The notes: generated by a model not told the origin, from the sequence alone. Counted from the stretch's first letter, positions 1 through 6,541 are shown. The stretch: DNA of 7,567 nt from Endozoicomonadaceae bacterium (GCA_023146365.1 JAGLCE010000154.1:1-7567); one strand, 5' to 3'. Program-made: numbers and translations.

Positions 1-989
1 CCTTTTGGTTTTACACAGCTGACGCCAGGAATAGCCGTTAGGGCTTCGTATCCTATTTGCATCTGTTCATATAATCGCCCTTTAGGGAGTACAAGGTCAT
101 TAATGCTTTGGTAGCCACCTAGAGCTGTTTGTACCGCATATTGTCCTGGAACGTTAGAGCAGAGACGCATGGATGCCAACATATTCAAGCCTTCAATATA
201 GCTTGCACATTCTTGCCTGCGGCCTGACATAATTAACCAGCCCGAACGAAATCCGGCCAGACGGTAAGACTTTGATAGGCCGTTAAAGGTAATACATAGG
301 GTGTTTTCTACCAGTTTAGCTAAATGTATATGTTTTGCCTGCTCGTATAATATACGATCATAAATTTCGTCAGCAAAAACAACCAGGCTGTGCTTTTCGG
401 CTAGTTTAACAAGGTCTTTTAATACTTGCTCAGAATAAACTGCGCCCGTTGGATTGTTGGGATTGATGATGACAATAGCTTTGGTGTTTTTGTTGATTTT
501 AGATTTAATATCATCAACATCAGGCTGCCAATCAGCTTCTTCATCGCAAACATAATGTACCGGCTTGCCACCAGCTAAATTGACCGCAGCTGTCCACAGT
601 GGGTAGTCGGGGGAAGGTATAAGAACCTCATCACCATCGTTTAATAAGGCTTGGGTTGCCATTACAATTAATTCACTGACACCATTACCCATAATAATAT
701 CGTCGATATCGACGTCAAAAATATCATGCAGCTGACAATCTTGCATGATGGCTTTTCGTGCACTGAAAATACCTTTGGACTCTGAATAACCCTGCGCGGC
801 TGGAATATTACGGATAACATCCTGAATAATTTCATCTGGCGCATCAAAGCCAAACGGGGCAGGGTTGCCGACATTTAATTTGGTAATACGATGGCCTTCT
901 TCTTCAAGGCGATAAGCTTCTTGAAGGACAGGACCGCGGATGTCGTAACAGACATTGGCTAACTTGTCGGATTTTTGAATTGTTTTCAT
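1..989 (-). CDS. alaA: Alanine aminotransferase AlaA, C-terminus cut by the window edge
   Basis: PLP-dependent aminotransferase that makes alanine from pyruvate with glutamate as amino donor; cytosolic, fold type I. Reading the minus strand gives about 330 of the roughly 405 residues of the family; the rest lies left of base 1. From memory of E. coli AlaA the match is near continuous: NVCYDIRGPVL at 12-22, KLNVGNPAPFGFDAP at 37-51, the NPNNPTG motif at 176-182, ADEIYD at 206-211, and the Schiff-base lysine in NGLSKSYR at Lys240, followed by AGFRSGW. ATG at 989 is chosen because MKTIQKSDKL aligns with the E. coli N-terminus; an in-frame ATG at 995 adds two residues. Neither has a clear Shine-Dalgarno sequence. 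The gene is divergent from msrB, with about 88 bases between starts. The family call is very secure; the exact substrate rests on similarity. Confidence 0.95.
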   Translation of the reverse strand, partial: MKTIQKSDKLANVCYDIRGPVLQEAYRLEEEGHRITKLNVGNPAPFGFDAPDEIIQDVIRNIPAAQGYSESKGIFSARKAIMQDCQLHDIFDVDIDDIIMGNGVSELIVMATQALLNDGDEVLIPSPDYPLWTAAVNLAGGKPVHYVCDEEADWQPDVDDIKSKINKNTKAIVIINPNNPTGAVYSEQVLKDLVKLAEKHSLVVFADEIYDRILYEQAKHIHLAKLVENTLCITFNGLSKSYRLAGFRSGWLIMSGRRQECASYIEGLNMLASMRLCSNVPGQYAVQTALGGYQSINDLVLPKGRLYEQMQIGYEALTAIPGVSCVKPK

Positions 990-1021
990 ATTCATTGCAC
1001 TAAGATATAAAGATATTTCAA

Positions 1022-1033
1022 ACAGTATACTGT
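1022..1033. promoter_or_regulatory. 12-bp palindrome in the alaA/msrB divergent promoter region
   Basis: ACAGTATACTGT is a perfect palindrome between the two divergent genes. On the minus strand it contains TATACT, a good -10 hexamer for alaA. On the plus strand it abuts TATAAA (1033-1038), a possible -10 for msrB preceded by TG. No good -35 hexamer is visible for either gene. The position would suit an operator that affects both directions, but this is inference; the half-sites are in the opposite order to a LexA box. Confidence 0.35.
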
Positions 1034-1063
1034 ATAAATGGCGTGCTAAGCATTGATTTTTAT

Positions 1064-1067
1064 GGAG
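1064..1067 (+). promoter_or_regulatory. Ribosome binding site of msrB
   Basis: GGAG lies 10 bases before the ATG at 1078. This supports that start and argues against the overlapping open frame that begins at 1043. Confidence 0.7.
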
Positions 1068-1077
1068 TTTTACAACA

Positions 1078-1473
1078 ATGGCTAAAATTGAAAAATCTGA
1101 ACAAGAGTGGCAAGAATTATTGGGAGATAACGCTTATAGCATTTGCCGTAAGAAAGGCACTGAGAGGGCGTTTACCGGAGAGTACTGGGACTGCAAAAAA
1201 AAGGGTGAATACCTTTGCAGAGCTTGCGGGCAAAGGCTTTTTGATTCCGAGACAAAGTTTGATTCAGGCAGTGGGTGGCCTAGTTATTATCAGCCCATTG
1301 AACATAGTGCAATAAAGTCTATCACTGATGGAAGTTTGGGTATGGTGAGAACCGAAGTAGTATGTGGTGCCTGTGAATCACACTTGGGACATGTTTTTCC
1401 TGATGGGCCTCAGCCCACAGGTTTGCGTTATTGTATTAACTCGGCATCGATTACATTGGATGAGAAAAATTAA
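1078..1473 (+). CDS. msrB: Peptide methionine-R-sulfoxide reductase MsrB
   Basis: Reduces the R epimer of methionine sulfoxide in proteins, usually with thioredoxin as reductant; cytosolic repair of oxidative damage. At 131 residues it has the normal size of a stand-alone MsrB. The structural zinc site is complete: Cys47 and Cys50 (CRAC) with Cys96 and Cys99 (CGAC). The catalytic cysteine is Cys119 in RYCINSAS, and the family signature HLGHVFPDGPQPTG sits at 102-115. In E. coli MsrB a cysteine 54 residues before the catalytic one (GCGWPSF) acts as the resolving cysteine; here that position is Ser65 (GSGWPSY). Cys23 and Cys39 are extra cysteines that might substitute, or thioredoxin may act directly on the sulfenic acid. 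The ATG is supported by GGAG upstream. It is divergent from alaA. No strong terminator follows; only an imperfect AT-rich hairpin is seen near 1474-1496. Confidence 0.96.
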   Translation: MAKIEKSEQEWQELLGDNAYSICRKKGTERAFTGEYWDCKKKGEYLCRACGQRLFDSETKFDSGSGWPSYYQPIEHSAIKSITDGSLGMVRTEVVCGACESHLGHVFPDGPQPTGLRYCINSASITLDEKN

Positions 1474-1507
1474 TTACCTGATTTTTCAGTTAATTTGCCT
1501 GTAATTG

Positions 1508-1536
1508 TTGACAGTTTAGCTAGTGGTTTATAGAAT
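1508..1536 (+). promoter_or_regulatory. Sigma-70 promoter of tRNA-Glu
   Basis: A consensus -35 TTGACA (1508-1513) is separated by exactly 17 bases from TAGAAT (1531-1536). The following GCGCGCC is a GC-rich discriminator of the kind found at stringently controlled stable-RNA promoters. Transcription should start near 1543, about 20 bases before the mature tRNA. Confidence 0.88.
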
Positions 1537-1562
1537 GCGCGCCTCTTTACGAAGAACGCTGC

Positions 1563-1638
1563 GTCCCCTTCGTCTAGTGGCCTAGGACACCGCCCTTTCA
1601 CGGCGGTAACAGGGGTTCGAGTCCCCTAGGGGACGCCA
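1563..1638 (+). tRNA. tRNA-Glu (anticodon UUC), CCA encoded
   Basis: A 76-base cloverleaf. The acceptor arm GTCCCCT (1563-1569) pairs fully with AGGGGAC (1628-1634), followed by discriminator G1635 and encoded CCA 1636-1638. The anticodon stem CCGCC/GGCGG (1590-1594/1602-1606) encloses a seven-base loop with TTC at 1597-1599. The T arm is AGGGG TTCGAGT CCCCT. The sequence is almost identical to E. coli tRNA-Glu as I remember it. It has its own promoter and terminator and no neighbouring rRNA or tRNA in the window. Confidence 0.98.
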
Positions 1639-1644
1639 TATTCG

Positions 1645-1679
1645 AAAAAGCCGTCTTGTATTAGCAAGAAGGCTTTTTT
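1645..1679 (+). terminator. Rho-independent terminator after tRNA-Glu
   Basis: AAAAAGCC (1645-1652) pairs with GGCTTTTT; the stem continues through one mismatch into TCTTG/CAAGA with a six-base loop, and the right arm ends in a run of six T. It starts six bases after the tRNA CCA. Confidence 0.9.
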
Positions 1680-1680
1680 G

Positions 1681-1994
1681 TTGTTTATTCTTCGCTCTAG
1701 TGAGGTAGATTACACGTTGACATAGACCATGGATTTAATATTTATCCATATTTTTAACGGATTCCCAGCGTAAATTTAGATGCAGAGACACCCTTCTGTG
1801 CCAGCATAATTATTACGTTATAACTTAAACAAGGGGTTCTACGGACCGTTAAAAGCGGTGTTTCGTGCGCTACACTCTGCTGTTGACTGCTGCTGATGGA
1901 GGTGCTGATACTGTAGAAAAACTCCAATCCCCCTCCTGATTTGATAAATATAGTGGCATCCAAGACGAAGTGTAATTGATGCCAAATTTCAAAC
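1681..1994. other. Gene-free intergenic stretch
   Basis: No coding region is convincing on either strand; the open frames that cross it are short, run through the downstream repeats and match no family I know. There is an isolated TTGACA at 1717-1722 without a good -10 partner, and a small inverted repeat ATGGAT-N9-ATCCAT (1729-1749). The piece around 1840-1880 (containing CGGTGTTTCGTGCGCTAC) resembles the short dispersed 'GTGCGCTACGC' repeats of some gammaproteobacteria, but I cannot confirm that here. Confidence 0.5.
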
Positions 1995-2053
1995 ATTTCT
2001 CGTTTCTCGTATTTCTCGTATTTCTCGTTCCCATGCTTTCTCGTTCCCATGCT
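1995..2053. repeat. Short nested tandem repeats
   Basis: ATTTCTCGT occurs at 1995-2003, 2011-2019 and 2020-2028, with a shortened TTCTCGT at 2004-2010. The 17-base unit TTTCTCGTTCCCATGCT then occurs twice with a 16-base period (2021-2037 and 2037-2053). The second copy leads directly into the REP-like hairpin, so the left part of the palindrome appears to have been duplicated, probably by slippage. Confidence 0.85.
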
Positions 2054-2070
2054 CCTGCGTGGGAATGCAT
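2042..2070. repeat. REP-like palindromic element
   Basis: TTCCCATGC (2044-2052) and GCGTGGGAA (2057-2065) form a 9-bp stem with one G-T wobble around a TCCT loop. From memory, near-identical palindromes reading GTTCCCATGCTCCTGCGTGG are scattered in many copies through several gammaproteobacterial genomes, where they are often mistranslated as HSHAGAWERE peptides; the minus strand here gives exactly that peptide. It is a non-coding dispersed repeat, not a gene. Confidence 0.75.
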
Positions 2071-2120
2071 ACTGAAATGTAAATAATCATGATGTGTCGC
2101 ACTGGTGATTGAATTCCGCG

Positions 2121-2147
2121 AAATAAAAAACATGAACTTTTTTATTT
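2121..2147. repeat. AT-only perfect inverted repeat upstream of the ankyrin gene
   Basis: AAATAAAAAA (2121-2130) and TTTTTTATTT (2138-2147) are perfect reverse complements around the seven-base spacer CATGAAC. The structure is symmetrical, so it could end transcription weakly in either direction, or be a bent A-tract region in the ankyrin gene's leader. No clear promoter hexamers were found between it and the gene. Confidence 0.6.
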
Positions 2148-2211
2148 TTTGGTGCTCAATACAGAATACCCCGTTCATATTAATCAAGGAAATTACACAG
2201 TAGAGATAATT

Positions 2212-4110
2212 ATGGAATTAAACAATATTAATAAACCTACGTGGCTTTCTTCTAGTCAATTAAATGCTGAGTCTTCCGACTCAGAGGTAATAGATTACAC
2301 CTCATCATTTATGGGTAAACCTGTAACTACTGATTCTCTGAGTACGAGCAGTATAGCATCGCCTGATGGTGCCATAGGTGGTAGATCAACTGGGCTAGAC
2401 TGTGTAAACACTGCATTAGATTCTATAGAAACGTTATGCGCAAAATTTAGGATAGAAACCCGTGATTACATCAATCCAAAGGACGTTTGTCTTTATTGTA
2501 AGAGTAATATAGGTATACGTGAAACAAAGAGTAAGCTATCTAACCACTTCATATTTCTAATAAAAAATATCTGTATAGATGTCCTTAAGCAATGGCCAAA
2601 TAATAGCGATGAAATCATTCTACATGCTGATCAACGAATTTTTTTGTTTAATTTGGCTTGTCAGGATAACAATATTAAACTGGCAGAAACAGTATTAAAA
2701 ATTAAACATGCTAATGACAATTTTATTTATTTTAATATAGCCTGTCATCGTGCATCTAGAGAAATAATTAATTGTTTAGTTAATAGTGAAGTCGATTTTG
2801 ATAAACAAAATAAATTTGGAGATACACTGATTCATACGGCTGCCGTACATGGAAACATAGTAATGGCTGAGTTTTTACTGAATAAGGGTGTCTTTATTGA
2901 CACACTAAATCAACATGGAAAAACGCCACTACATCACGCTTTCATAAATGAGCATTCCCAGTTGCATGAGTATCTGTTAACGAAAAAAGCAAACTGTTAT
3001 ATAAGCAAATATACCGATATAGATTCACTTTTTACTAGGGCTTGCGAATGTGGAAATGTAGAATTAGTTAATAGTTTATTGAGTCGTAATATACCCAATA
3101 TAAATGCATACGATATTCAAAGATGTTCGCCAATTGGTTTAGCTTGCTTATCTGGAAGTACAGAAATAGTAGGCATGTTATTAGAGAAAGGTGTCAGTAT
3201 TAATAGCGTAGACGGGAACCTCGTAGCGCCGCTTTTTAAGGTTTGTATAGGGCAGAACACTAAAATTATTGAGTATTTGTTAATGAAAAAAGCAGACACT
3301 ACAATAAAAAACCATTATGGAGAAACACCGTTTCATGTCATTTGTCGATCTAATCATTATATCAACGCTAAATTGCTTTTGTCTCATGGAATCAATCCGA
3401 ATATAAAAAACAGTCAAAATAGAACAGTATTGTCAATTGCTATGACGGTGGATACAATATATTTAAATGATGAAATTAAGATTCCTCCAATGATGCCAGA
3501 AATGCTGGAGTTATTATTAGATAATGGTGTAGTTGTTAATACACCTGAGGCTTCAAATGATAAATCGCAATTGTATTACATGACTAAGCAAATTCTTGAT
3601 AAGAACGATTCGTTTATTGAAGAAGACGATTCTATCAAAAAGGACAAGAAACTTTTCCATAAAATAGTATCTGCAGCGGTAAAAACTGGGAAAACTGAGA
3701 TATACAATCAAGCTGAGCTTGCCTTTAACTGGTGGAGAGAAAAAGAATACAGTATAGATGCCATCAATGGATTACTGAATTCGCCATATATAATAGCTGA
3801 GGAAGCTAATAATTTGTTGAGTCTCGAATATTTATGCTTGCTACGTATTTTAACGTCAACGTCAAGTGCGAATGGGGAAGATGCATGGGTTACACTATGT
3901 GAAAATAATAGCGTTTTACCCAGATATTTTAAAGTAAACTTTGAAATAGTAAAACAGAGCAGCGATCAATTTAAGCTTATCAAAAATATAGAAACTTTCG
4001 CTATGAACAATGAGGTCTATGATCTACCGCAGATCAGTTTTAACTTCAACTTTCAAAAAATACCAAATGTAGTTAGAGAAAACAGTAGACTTAATACAAC
4101 CAGTACATGA
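2212..4110 (+). CDS. Ankyrin-repeat protein of unknown function
   Basis: A 632-residue protein built mainly of ankyrin repeats, a protein-binding fold; the partner is unknown. Residues 1-60 are Ser/Thr-rich and probably disordered. About nine repeats follow at roughly 143-171, 172-202, 203-235, 236-268, 271-304, 305-337, 338-370, 371-403 and 404-446. The best examples are GDTLIHTAAVHGNIVMAEFL (203-222) and KTPLHHA (237-243); the last repeat has an insertion. Residues 450-632 match nothing I recognise. No signal peptide or membrane segment is visible. ATG 2212 is preferred, with weak TAGAG six bases upstream; an in-frame TTG at 2149 would add 21 residues but has no ribosome site. The gene is far more AT-rich than its neighbours (bases 2761-2820 hold only 12 G/C of 60), suggesting transfer. 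Ankyrin proteins of this kind are often effectors of intracellular bacteria, but secretion cannot be judged here. Confidence 0.88.
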   Translation: MELNNINKPTWLSSSQLNAESSDSEVIDYTSSFMGKPVTTDSLSTSSIASPDGAIGGRSTGLDCVNTALDSIETLCAKFRIETRDYINPKDVCLYCKSNIGIRETKSKLSNHFIFLIKNICIDVLKQWPNNSDEIILHADQRIFLFNLACQDNNIKLAETVLKIKHANDNFIYFNIACHRASREIINCLVNSEVDFDKQNKFGDTLIHTAAVHGNIVMAEFLLNKGVFIDTLNQHGKTPLHHAFINEHSQLHEYLLTKKANCYISKYTDIDSLFTRACECGNVELVNSLLSRNIPNINAYDIQRCSPIGLACLSGSTEIVGMLLEKGVSINSVDGNLVAPLFKVCIGQNTKIIEYLLMKKADTTIKNHYGETPFHVICRSNHYINAKLLLSHGINPNIKNSQNRTVLSIAMTVDTIYLNDEIKIPPMMPEMLELLLDNGVVVNTPEASNDKSQLYYMTKQILDKNDSFIEEDDSIKKDKKLFHKIVSAAVKTGKTEIYNQAELAFNWWREKEYSIDAINGLLNSPYIIAEEANNLLSLEYLCLLRILTSTSSANGEDAWVTLCENNSVLPRYFKVNFEIVKQSSDQFKLIKNIETFAMNNEVYDLPQISFNFNFQKIPNVVRENSRLNTTST

Positions 4111-4127
4111 ATTGAAGTCAAATTTTA

Positions 4128-4310
4128 GTGATATCCTATAAAGCGACTGAATTATACAGGAGAGCACATAGATGCTCTATCCATTCAATACGAAGTTGTG
4201 AATACACAGAAACGGATGAATTCGATTTGACTTATTTCATTTGCCATCACGTTGATATCGTATCAAAAGCTGTTAACTCCCTAAATGAACATATTGAATC
4301 TAAGAAAACC
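4128..4310 (+). pseudogene. Remnant resembling the C-terminal end of a Fic-family protein
   Basis: The frame starting at GTG 4128 reads ATELYRRA, then ETDEFDLTYFICHHVDIVSK and AVNSLNEHIESKK. From memory, the pattern ETDexDLTYFIxyhLdVI-A-L-YIxrK is typical of the segment after the catalytic domain in one large group of Fic proteins (AMP-transferases and relatives). The catalytic core with HPFx(D/E)GNGR is absent, so this is a tail fragment. It starts 17 bases after the ankyrin stop, has no ribosome site, and its likeness to Fic ends near 4310, where the open frame runs on to 4349 into the convergent ATPase gene. A six-base inverted repeat, AGAGCA-N6-TGCTCT (4161-4178), sits inside it. It could also be a short expressed peptide; I consider decay more likely. 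Confidence 0.55.
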
Positions 4311-4318
4311 GTCGCTTA

Positions 4319-6196
4319 TCAGGCCGCTACGACGCTAACTGCGTACTGATTACGCAGATTCTCGACCTTTTTCAAATAGTCCTTGTATTCGGATGAATCC
4401 ATGTGTGCGTAGTTAAAGTTCTTGAACAGACCGGTCAGCTTCACGAAGAAGTTGCGTGCTATGTTCTTGTCGGTGAAGTCGTAGTCCTGACGAATCAAAC
4501 TGACGATCAAGCCGAAGCTGAATCTCTGGCGCTCTAGGGAGCAAGCGGCATCAATGTGATCGAAGGCATCCTGCTGTAGGTAGGCCATATCCAGAAACAG
4601 GGATTTCTGGAACTCAATATAGTCGCCCAGCGTGACACCCTCTTCACCAGTTACCTGCATCATCTGGCTGACGGTGTCACCGCGTACCAGCAGCTTCTGC
4701 ATCTCATTAACCATTGGAATCCAGTCGGCAGTCAGATTGGCATCGTACCAAGGCTTCATCTGATCCAGATAACGGGACCAGGAGATCAACGGATCAACCG
4801 CAGGGAAAAAACGCTTATAGGCGCGGTCGTATGAGAGACCCAAAAAGCATTTAACCGTGGCGAGGGTCGCCTGTGTCACCGGCTCTTCGAAGTTACCACC
4901 TGCGGGGGAAACAGTACCGATCATGGTCAAAGAGCCCAATTCGCCCTCTTCGTTGTTGACCACACCGGCACGCTCGTACAGACCCTTGATGGCAGAGTCA
5001 ATGTACGCAGGAAAGCCTTCTTCACCTGGAATCTCTTCCAAACGATTGGAAGTTTCACGCATCGCCTGTGCCCAACGAGAGGTGGAATCAGCGAGGATTA
5101 GGACGTTATAGCCCATCTGACGATAGTACTCACCCAAAGTCAAACCGGTGTAGATAGACGCTTCACGAGCCGCCACCGGCATCGATGAGGTATTACAGAT
5201 GATGGTGGTACGGTCCATCAGGGAGCCCGCGCCACTGGGATCCTTCAATTTAGGGAGCTCGTCGATGGTCTCAACCACCTCACCGGCACGCTCACCACAG
5301 GCGACAATGATAACCATGTCGACAGCGGAGTACTTCGCCAACATATGCTGTAGTACGGTCTTGCCAGCGCCGAACGGGCCAGGGATACAGCCAGTGCCGC
5401 CACGGGCGATCGGAAAGAAGGTATCAAACATGCGCTGCTGGGTGATCAGAGGCTCCGTCGGATAGTGACGGGCTGTCTTGCCACCTTTTTTGGTCAGGGT
5501 CTCAGCAATAGAACGACGCACCGGCCAGCGCTGGATCATGTTCAGTTGACGCTCTTTGCCTTGCTCGTCGTGGACACGAGCCACCACCGTATCCACGGTA
5601 AAGGTGCCCTCTTGAATCCATTCAACGGTGACGGTACCGGACAGGTCAAATGGAACCATGATTTTGTGGGTAAATCGGCCTTCCTGAACGGTGCCCAAGG
5701 TTTCGCCAGCACGCAGGATGGCACCAAGACGAGCTTTTGCTACAAAAGACCACGTTTTGATGCGATTCAAGGCTTGCGCTTGAACACCACGCTGCAGGAA
5801 GGTGCCGTGTAGCTGAGCTAGGTTTTCCAGCGGGTTTTGCAGACCGTCATAGATCTGCCCCAAGATGCCTGGTCCCAGCTCTACGGAGAGCATCTGACCA
5901 GTCTGGACGATGTAATCACCGACGGCTACGCCACGAGTCTCTTCGAAGACCTGAATGTCGGCACACTTACCGTGAACTCGCAACACTTCAGACATCAGCA
6001 TTTCATCAATACTTTCGTTCTGCTTGCGGCTAGGAATAACGTAAACCACTTCGTTCTTGACGAGGGGGCGACTTTCATCATCCTTGTCGATGGTTTCAAT
6101 GGTGATGATGCTGCCATTGACGGCCGCGACGCGAGCTGTGGCGTTCTTTTCATGCAGTGAGACCTCAGTATAACCAGCGACTGTAGCCACCATCAT
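4319..6196 (-). CDS. atpA: V-type ATP synthase/ATPase catalytic subunit A, without the rest of its operon
   Basis: Catalytic subunit of the peripheral V1 part of a V-type ATPase, which couples ATP hydrolysis or synthesis to H+ or Na+ movement across the membrane. The 625 residues run in family order: N-terminal barrel (about 1-95), LSVELGPGILGQIYDGLQNP (103-122) opening the A-specific insert, KIMVPFD (178-184), Walker A GPFGAGKT (273-280), CGERAGEVVE with catalytic Glu302 (300-309), NTSSMPVAARE (335-345), Walker B VLILAD ending at Asp370, SRWAQAMRE (373-381), PAGGNFEEPVTQATL (431-445) and a helical C-terminus. The wording is closest to chlamydial and Bacteroidetes-type subunit A in my memory; the N-terminal part is longer than in Thermus. 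ATG 6196 has a strong GGGGGG site six bases upstream; ATG 6193 is possible too. No residue seems missing, but subunits B, D, I, K and E are not adjacent. Its composition is higher in G+C than the ankyrin gene (32 of 60 at 4501-4560). Confidence 0.95.
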   Translation of the reverse strand: MMVATVAGYTEVSLHEKNATARVAAVNGSIITIETIDKDDESRPLVKNEVVYVIPSRKQNESIDEMLMSEVLRVHGKCADIQVFEETRGVAVGDYIVQTGQMLSVELGPGILGQIYDGLQNPLENLAQLHGTFLQRGVQAQALNRIKTWSFVAKARLGAILRAGETLGTVQEGRFTHKIMVPFDLSGTVTVEWIQEGTFTVDTVVARVHDEQGKERQLNMIQRWPVRRSIAETLTKKGGKTARHYPTEPLITQQRMFDTFFPIARGGTGCIPGPFGAGKTVLQHMLAKYSAVDMVIIVACGERAGEVVETIDELPKLKDPSGAGSLMDRTTIICNTSSMPVAAREASIYTGLTLGEYYRQMGYNVLILADSTSRWAQAMRETSNRLEEIPGEEGFPAYIDSAIKGLYERAGVVNNEEGELGSLTMIGTVSPAGGNFEEPVTQATLATVKCFLGLSYDRAYKRFFPAVDPLISWSRYLDQMKPWYDANLTADWIPMVNEMQKLLVRGDTVSQMMQVTGEEGVTLGDYIEFQKSLFLDMAYLQQDAFDHIDAACSLERQRFSFGLIVSLIRQDYDFTDKNIARNFFVKLTGLFKNFNYAHMDSSEYKDYLKKVENLRNQYAVSVVAA

Positions 6197-6202
6197 TGAA
6201 TT

Positions 6203-6208
6203 CCCCCC
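6203..6208 (-). promoter_or_regulatory. Ribosome binding site of the V-type ATPase A gene
   Basis: On the minus strand GGGGGGAA precedes ATG 6196 by six bases and ATG 6193 by nine. It shows that this start is a genuine translation start. A possible promoter further up (TATAAA at 6262-6267, with TTGGTT 19 bases before it) is weak. Confidence 0.75.
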
Positions 6209-6304
6209 ATTTTGTCACCACTGACGAAGCTTACTCATGCACTTAACCGTAAATGATCAGTTTTATACACTATTCCTACTGCTTCGAACCAATTTTTGAC
6301 GCAC

Positions 6305-6521
6305 CTATCCCACATAATATGATTTCGACACACCATAGAACAGTAAAAGCTGAGTGCCTTTGCAAGTGTTTGCGGTCATAGCCGCTAGTCCATAAACCGT
6401 TACATTGCTGGCAAGACCCATGAACCGAGTTATAGCAAGCCCGTAGTCTCTTTTATAAGTGGCAAAAGAACGCTCATCGCTCACCGATCGCCCATGTTAC
6501 CGCTATTGCTTTGTTACGAGT
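6305..6521 (-). pseudogene. IS5-type transposase, C-terminal fragment
   Basis: The minus-strand frame ending at the TAG at 6305-6307 reads ERSFATYKRDYGLAITRFMG, LASN and YGLAAMTANTCKGTQLLLFY. This is the C-terminal pattern of IS5-family DDE transposases (ERxFxxxKRxYGL-RxRFxGLxxN), including the catalytic glutamate of the DDE triad. Just upstream, a second frame reads RNKAIAVT then AIGER, also typical; the two frames meet where GAGCGAT is followed again by GAGCG, so a seven-base duplication explains the frameshift. The fragment breaks off near 6521. Its stop lies about 110 bases before the V-ATPase start, in the same direction. Not functional. Confidence 0.72.
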
Positions 6522-6523
6522 TA

Positions 6524-6541
6524 GCTCTTCTCACCAAGAGC
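6524..6541. repeat. Small inverted repeat at the junction of two opposed transposase fragments
   Basis: GCTCTT (6524-6529) and AAGAGC (6536-6541) are perfect reverse complements with a six-base spacer. They sit where the minus-strand C-terminal transposase fragment meets the plus-strand central fragment, as expected for an inversion end-point or a fold-back event. Confidence 0.5.

Noticed and set aside
1022..1033. Possible LexA box
   Set aside because: A LexA site needs CTGT-N8-ACAG; here the half-sites are reversed and the spacing is wrong.
1043..1315. Open frame overlapping the start of msrB
   Set aside because: It is in a different frame from a clear MsrB, has no ribosome site and no family resemblance.
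1995..2053. Possible CRISPR-like array
   Set aside because: Units are 7-17 bases and contiguous, with no unique spacers; this is simple tandem repetition.
1754..2187. Two minus-strand open frames of about 100 codons
   Set aside because: They are created by the repeat ladder and REP-like palindrome; repeated GTR, EKYEK and HSHAGAWERE peptides are known artefacts of such repeats.
2149..2211. TTG start adding 21 residues to the ankyrin protein
   Set aside because: No ribosome site precedes it and it lies in the AT-only inverted repeat; ATG 2212 is the better start.
4857..6160. Several open frames of 60-115 codons on both strands inside the V-ATPase gene
   Set aside because: They are shadows of a long, well-matched coding region with full motifs on the minus strand.
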